NCBI GenBank assembly: GCA_016716185.1
Contig: JADJWV010000002.1
Location: 310,001 to 374,000 of the forward strand
Source: Saprospiraceae bacterium
GTDB taxonomy: Bacteria; Bacteroidota; Bacteroidia; Chitinophagales; Saprospiraceae
Direction of reading: 5' to 3'
Length of the DNA: 64,000 nucleotides
This document shows positions 61,314-64,000 of the stretch, in pieces (position 1 is the stretch's first letter; every line of letters begins with the position of its first letter). The notes beneath the pieces are model-generated. The model was not told the origin of the DNA. It saw only the letters and a program-made list of their open reading frames with translations, and ran no database searches. Made by a program: the position numbers and the translations under genes.

Positions 61314-61690
61314 AAGCCGGAAAATTTTATTTATGGCTTGTCATTACTGCTGTTTCCAGTTTTGCAATTAGCAGTATATTAAAAAGACCGGAACATCCCC
61401 AAAACATTATGGCTGCCCAAATTATCCTGGTTGTTTTTTTTATTCTATTCACGTTGAGCATGTTTTATATTGCCAGAATCGCCATTCAGTCAACCAATCC
61501 TTACCTGTTTACCCGGGTGTTTATGGTTTCCGTATTTTTTAAAATTATACTCTTGTCTCTATTGGTTTTTAGCCTGGTCAAGCTATTGGTTTTGGTTCCG
61601 AAACAGTTGGCGGTTCCTTTGGGAGTCAGTTATCTCTTGTTTACGATATATGAAACCTGGGTTTTGATGAAATTGTCGAAAGGAGGGTAA
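61310..61690 (+). CDS. Small membrane protein in the ATP-synthase leader position
   Basis: The 126 residues have about four hydrophobic segments (7-23, 34-57, 66-88 and 95-118). It overlaps atpZ by four bases, which points to coexpression. Proteins in this place often resemble ATP synthase subunit I and are conserved in position more than in sequence. I see no catalytic motif. After it the expected F0 genes are missing; rpsT follows 266 bp later. Function is inferred from position only. Confidence 0.65.
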   Translation: MKAGKFYLWLVITAVSSFAISSILKRPEHPQNIMAAQIILVVFFILFTLSMFYIARIAIQSTNPYLFTRVFMVSVFFKIILLSLLVFSLVKLLVLVPKQLAVPLGVSYLLFTIYETWVLMKLSKGG

Positions 61691-61727
61691 GATGTCCTGG
61701 AACATGGGCGATAGCTGGATGAAAAAA

Positions 61728-61770
61728 TAAGCCGGAAGCTGAAAGCCTAAAGCCCGAAGGGACGCAGAGA
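61728..61770. repeat. Short GCTGAAAGCCTAAAGCC-type repeat
   Basis: AGCCGGAAGCTGAAAGCCTAAAGCCCGAAGG is a further member of the degenerate AAGGC/AAAGCC family found in other gaps of the window. It lies directly after the small membrane gene and before the rpsT promoter. Confidence 0.5.
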
Positions 61771-61901
61771 AGGATGAAGTCCGGAGGGTTTTTTGGTTAT
61801 GAACTGTATTTGAAAAGAAAATAATTTTCTAAATTATACAATCCCATTTTTCGAGTTAAACCTAAGAAAATGAGCTATTTATATTATTTTTTTGTTTAAG
61901 A

Positions 61902-61933
61902 ATTGAAAAATTAAGTTGCTTTTGTTATCTTTG
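61902..61933 (+). promoter_or_regulatory. Promoter of rpsT
   Basis: A perfect Bacteroidota -7 box TATCTTTG (61926-61933) lies 20 bases after ATTG (61902-61905), which fits the -33 element and normal 19-21 base spacing. The start codon is 23 bases after the -7 box, so the leader is short. Confidence 0.65.
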
Positions 61934-61956
61934 CGCTCCTTAAAATTCAGGCATTT

Positions 61957-62211
61957 ATGGCAAATCACCAGTCGGCATTAAAGAGAATTCGACAAAATAT
62001 CGTAAGAAGGATAGCAAATCGCTATTTCAAGAAGACAACCCGTACTGCAATCAAGAAGTTGAGAGATATGCAGTCCAAGGCGGAAGCCAGTAAATTCTTA
62101 CCCAGGGTTGTAAGTATGGTTGATAAACTGGCGAAAAACAATACCTGGCATAAAAACAAGGCTGCAAACATTAAAAGTAGCCTTATGGGACATGTCAGTC
62201 ATTTAAAATAA
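61957..62211 (+). CDS. rpsT: 30S ribosomal protein S20
   Basis: A short (84 residues), highly basic protein that binds 16S rRNA in the small subunit. MANHQSALKRIRQNIVRR and the C-terminal NTWHKNKAANIKSSLMGHV are characteristic, and the helical, Lys/Arg-rich composition fits. It has its own promoter (61902-61933) and a strong terminator (62233-62270), so it is monocistronic. Confidence 0.97.
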   Translation: MANHQSALKRIRQNIVRRIANRYFKKTTRTAIKKLRDMQSKAEASKFLPRVVSMVDKLAKNNTWHKNKAANIKSSLMGHVSHLK

Positions 62212-62232
62212 TGAAATTATTAGCCAATTTGT

Positions 62233-62273
62233 AAAAAAATCGTGCATTGAACACCAATGCACGATTTTTTTTT
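62233..62273. terminator. Strong terminator after rpsT
   Basis: AATCGTGCATTG (62238-62249) pairs over 12 bases with CAATGCACGATT (62255-62266) around an AACAC loop. An A-run precedes it and a T-run follows, so it could work on both strands. It is the clearest terminator in the window. Confidence 0.93.
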
Positions 62274-62303
62274 AATAAGTTTGATCTTTATTAAATCTGA
62301 AAT

Positions 62304-62864
62304 ATGACCAGGCAACGAATTAAAGATGCAGCTATACTCTTGTTCAACCAGAATGGGTTTGGCGGTGCTTCCATGCGAGATATAGCTCAGAAAGCAGGAA
62401 TCGAAGCTGCAAGTATATATAACCATTTTGCGTCCAAGCAGGACTTGCTGCATGGCATCTGTTCTGAAACCCTGAAGCCATTGATACAAGGTCTTCAGGA
62501 AAGTATGGCTGCTCAAAAAAATGCGGCTGCTCAGCTGGAAGCCTATCTGAAATATTTTGTATCCTACCAGACGGAGAACTGGTCTGCCATGCAGGCTACT
62601 TTTACTGAAGGTCGTCATCTCGAAGGCAATTTTGACAAAGCGTATAAAAAGCAGATCAAATCTTTGGAAGACCTTCTGGCAGATGTCTTGCGTAAAGGTG
62701 CGTCTGCAAAAAAACTCAATAGTTTTGATACTGAAATGGCCAGCCAATCGATTTTGGGTGCTTTGCGCTGGAAACATCAGACAGCAGCTAAAGGATCTAA
62801 ACTCATGGGCGACCAGGCCCAGCATGTTGTGCGTCTGATCCTGGATGGTTTGCATAAAAGATAA
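62304..62864 (+). CDS. TetR family transcriptional regulator
   Basis: The 186 residues have an N-terminal DNA-binding domain with RIKDAAILLFNQNGFGGASM and the recognition helix region AGIEAASIYNHFASKQDLL, as in TetR/AcrR proteins. The C-terminal ligand domain is helical and not assignable. The methyltransferase frame begins ten bases after its stop, so the two may be cotranscribed. I see no obvious operator palindrome in the 90-bp gap upstream, which is occupied largely by the rpsT terminator. Confidence 0.92.
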   Translation: MTRQRIKDAAILLFNQNGFGGASMRDIAQKAGIEAASIYNHFASKQDLLHGICSETLKPLIQGLQESMAAQKNAAAQLEAYLKYFVSYQTENWSAMQATFTEGRHLEGNFDKAYKKQIKSLEDLLADVLRKGASAKKLNSFDTEMASQSILGALRWKHQTAAKGSKLMGDQAQHVVRLILDGLHKR

Positions 62865-62873
62865 AAAATTTTA

Positions 62874-63587
62874 TTGCATTCCCATACTGGTTTTCTCACT
62901 CTTGAATCTTTGGCCAAAGCCGGCCGATTTAATCGGTGGATGTATGATTCCATACACCCATGGGTACAATCCCCTGTGCTTGAAATTGGAAGTGGAATCG
63001 GCAATATTTCATCCTGCCTGCTCGAAGAACATACGGATGTTAGCCTTTCCGAATTTGACCAGACTTATATAAACACCTTACAAAAAAGATTTCAGGGACA
63101 TCCTGGCCTCAAAGCCATCATGGAACTGGATTTGGTTCACCCCGATTTTGATACATGGTACCATCCTCTTTTAGGTCGATACAATTCATTGGTTGCAACC
63201 AATGTGCTTGAACACATTTGTCAAGATGAGGAAGCCATTGTCAATGCATTGAAATTATTAAAGCCGGGCGGACATTTCGTCATGTTGGTACCTGCTATTC
63301 CTGCTTTATACAACCGGCTAGACAGCCACTTGGGGCATTGCAGAAGATATAGAATGAAGGAAATTGTTTCCAAATTTAGGGGCCAGAATGGAAGCATTCA
63401 GAGTGTAAGCTATTTTAATAAAACCGGAACTTTGGCCTGGCTGGTCTCCGGCACTTTATTGAATAGTAAATACATTAAACCCTGGCAGGTAAATTTATTC
63501 GATAAAATGGTGCCTTTCAGTAAATACCTGGAAACCATACTCCCGTTAAAGTTTGGTCTGTCTATTCTCGTTGTGTTCCGTAAATAA
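62874..63587 (+). CDS. Class I SAM-dependent methyltransferase, TTG start
   Basis: A 237-residue enzyme with PVLEIGSGIGNISSCLL (motif I, about residue 33), the NSLVATNVLEHICQDEEA segment and LLKPGGHFVMLVPAIP. No ATG precedes the homologous start region (AKAGRFNRWMYDSIHPW), so I take TTG at 62874; the in-frame TetR stop is only ten bases upstream. ATT at 62868 is an alternative. Such enzymes beside family-2 glycosyltransferases often act on glycans or polyprenyl-linked sugars; a glycosyltransferase gene converges on it here. The acceptor is not known. Confidence 0.82.
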   Translation: MHSHTGFLTLESLAKAGRFNRWMYDSIHPWVQSPVLEIGSGIGNISSCLLEEHTDVSLSEFDQTYINTLQKRFQGHPGLKAIMELDLVHPDFDTWYHPLLGRYNSLVATNVLEHICQDEEAIVNALKLLKPGGHFVMLVPAIPALYNRLDSHLGHCRRYRMKEIVSKFRGQNGSIQSVSYFNKTGTLAWLVSGTLLNSKYIKPWQVNLFDKMVPFSKYLETILPLKFGLSILVVFRK

Positions 63588-64000
63588 TTAACTGTACATT
63601 TTAAACCGGGCAATTCCTTTTCTTTGTAAGAAATGTTGAAAACTCACTTTAAGGACTCCCAGACCATAAGTCACACTTCTGCTGAAATTGATGGACGATG
63701 CTTCTTCAAAATATTTTGTTGGACAACTGATTTCAGCAATAGCGTATTTTTTATAAATAATCTGAGATAACATTTGGTTATCAAAAACGAAATCATCTGA
63801 GTTTAAATTGAATTGAATATTTTCCAAAACGGCTCTGGAAAAAGCTCTGTACCCGGTGTGATATTCTGAAAGTTTGTAATCGACCATCCAATTTTCGAAT
63901 AGGGTAAGCATCCTGTTAAAAATATATTTATAATAAGGCATACCCCCTTTTAAAGCTCCCTTTCCAAGTATCCGTGAACCTAAAACAACGGGGTAAAGTT
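63588..64000 (-). CDS. Family 2 glycosyltransferase, C-terminal part
   Basis: The frame runs from beyond the window edge to the stop at 63588 (137 codons seen), so the N-terminal nucleotide-sugar domain is missing. VVLGSRILGKGALKGGMP, the NRMLTLFENWMVDYKLSEYHTGYRAF motif and DDFVFDNQML are typical of the dolichol-phosphate-mannose-synthase-like GT2 branch, which loads a sugar from a nucleotide donor onto polyprenyl phosphate or an acceptor in the membrane. No C-terminal helices are present. It converges on the methyltransferase with no gap. Apparent ATGs within it are internal. Confidence 0.85.
   Translation of the reverse strand, partial: LYPVVLGSRILGKGALKGGMPYYKYIFNRMLTLFENWMVDYKLSEYHTGYRAFSRAVLENIQFNLNSDDFVFDNQMLSQIIYKKYAIAEISCPTKYFEEASSINFSRSVTYGLGVLKVSFQHFLQRKGIARFKMYS

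Noticed and set aside
62220..62855. 211-codon minus-strand frame
   Set aside because: It is antisense to the TetR gene and runs through the rpsT terminator; no protein family resemblance.

Overview
The window looks like a chromosomal segment of an uncultured or little-studied Bacteroidota member, most likely of the Saprospiria/Chitinophagia type. I base this on a SusC/SusD pair, a type IX secretion (T9SS) sorting domain at the C-terminus of a secreted protease, a PorP/SprF-family protein, GSCFA and DUF2723-type proteins, AT-rich intergenic DNA, TAnnTTTG promoter elements and few Shine-Dalgarno sequences. I see no rRNA, tRNA, CRISPR array, phage or intact insertion sequence.

Layout. 1-6.3 kb: a truncated vanadium-haloperoxidase/PAP2-type lipoprotein, divergently transcribed cyanophycin synthetase and cyanophycinase, and a di-heme cytochrome-c peroxidase. 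6.4-10.5 kb: a membrane protein, a methyltransferase, ThiL, an RluA-type pseudouridine synthase that lacks an ATG start, and a 45-residue membrane peptide. 10.7-22.4 kb: a DUF2723 membrane protein, RpiB, a secreted M28 peptidase, two POT transporters, one OPT transporter and a lipoprotein. Peptide hydrolysis and uptake here, beside nitrogen storage as cyanophycin, suggest a protein-consuming heterotroph. 22.4-23.2 kb is a repeat-rich gap with a 189-bp tandem repeat. 23.3-29.4 kb: MoxR ATPase, a very large outer-membrane barrel protein, CrcB and a WecA/MraY-like transferase. 29.6-36.4 kb: UppS and BamA, separated by a BlaI/M56 pair and an HTH-Fic protein. 36.9-44.3 kb: LigA, a T9SS-exported metalloprotease and a MATE transporter.

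45.0-55.9 kb is the most interesting part. It is one co-directional block: a calcineurin-type phosphoesterase, an alkaline-phosphatase-superfamily enzyme, SusC, SusD, a phosphonatase-like HAD enzyme retaining the DxAGT motif and the candidate Schiff-base lysine, a DUF5690/MFS-like permease, and a deaminating-oxidase-type FAD enzyme. Read together it is a candidate outer-membrane-to-cytoplasm system for scavenging organophosphonates (for example 2-aminoethylphosphonate or its N-methyl form), built on a SusCD importer instead of PhnCDE and without PhnW in the window.

55.9-64 kb: a GSCFA protein, an unrecognised protein paired with a cytoplasmic trypsin-like protease carrying a zinc ribbon, a PorP/SprF protein, bactofilin, AtpZ and a small membrane protein with no F0 genes following, ribosomal protein S20, a TetR regulator, a methyltransferase and a truncated family-2 glycosyltransferase. 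All functions are inferred from sequence motifs read by eye; no database search was run.
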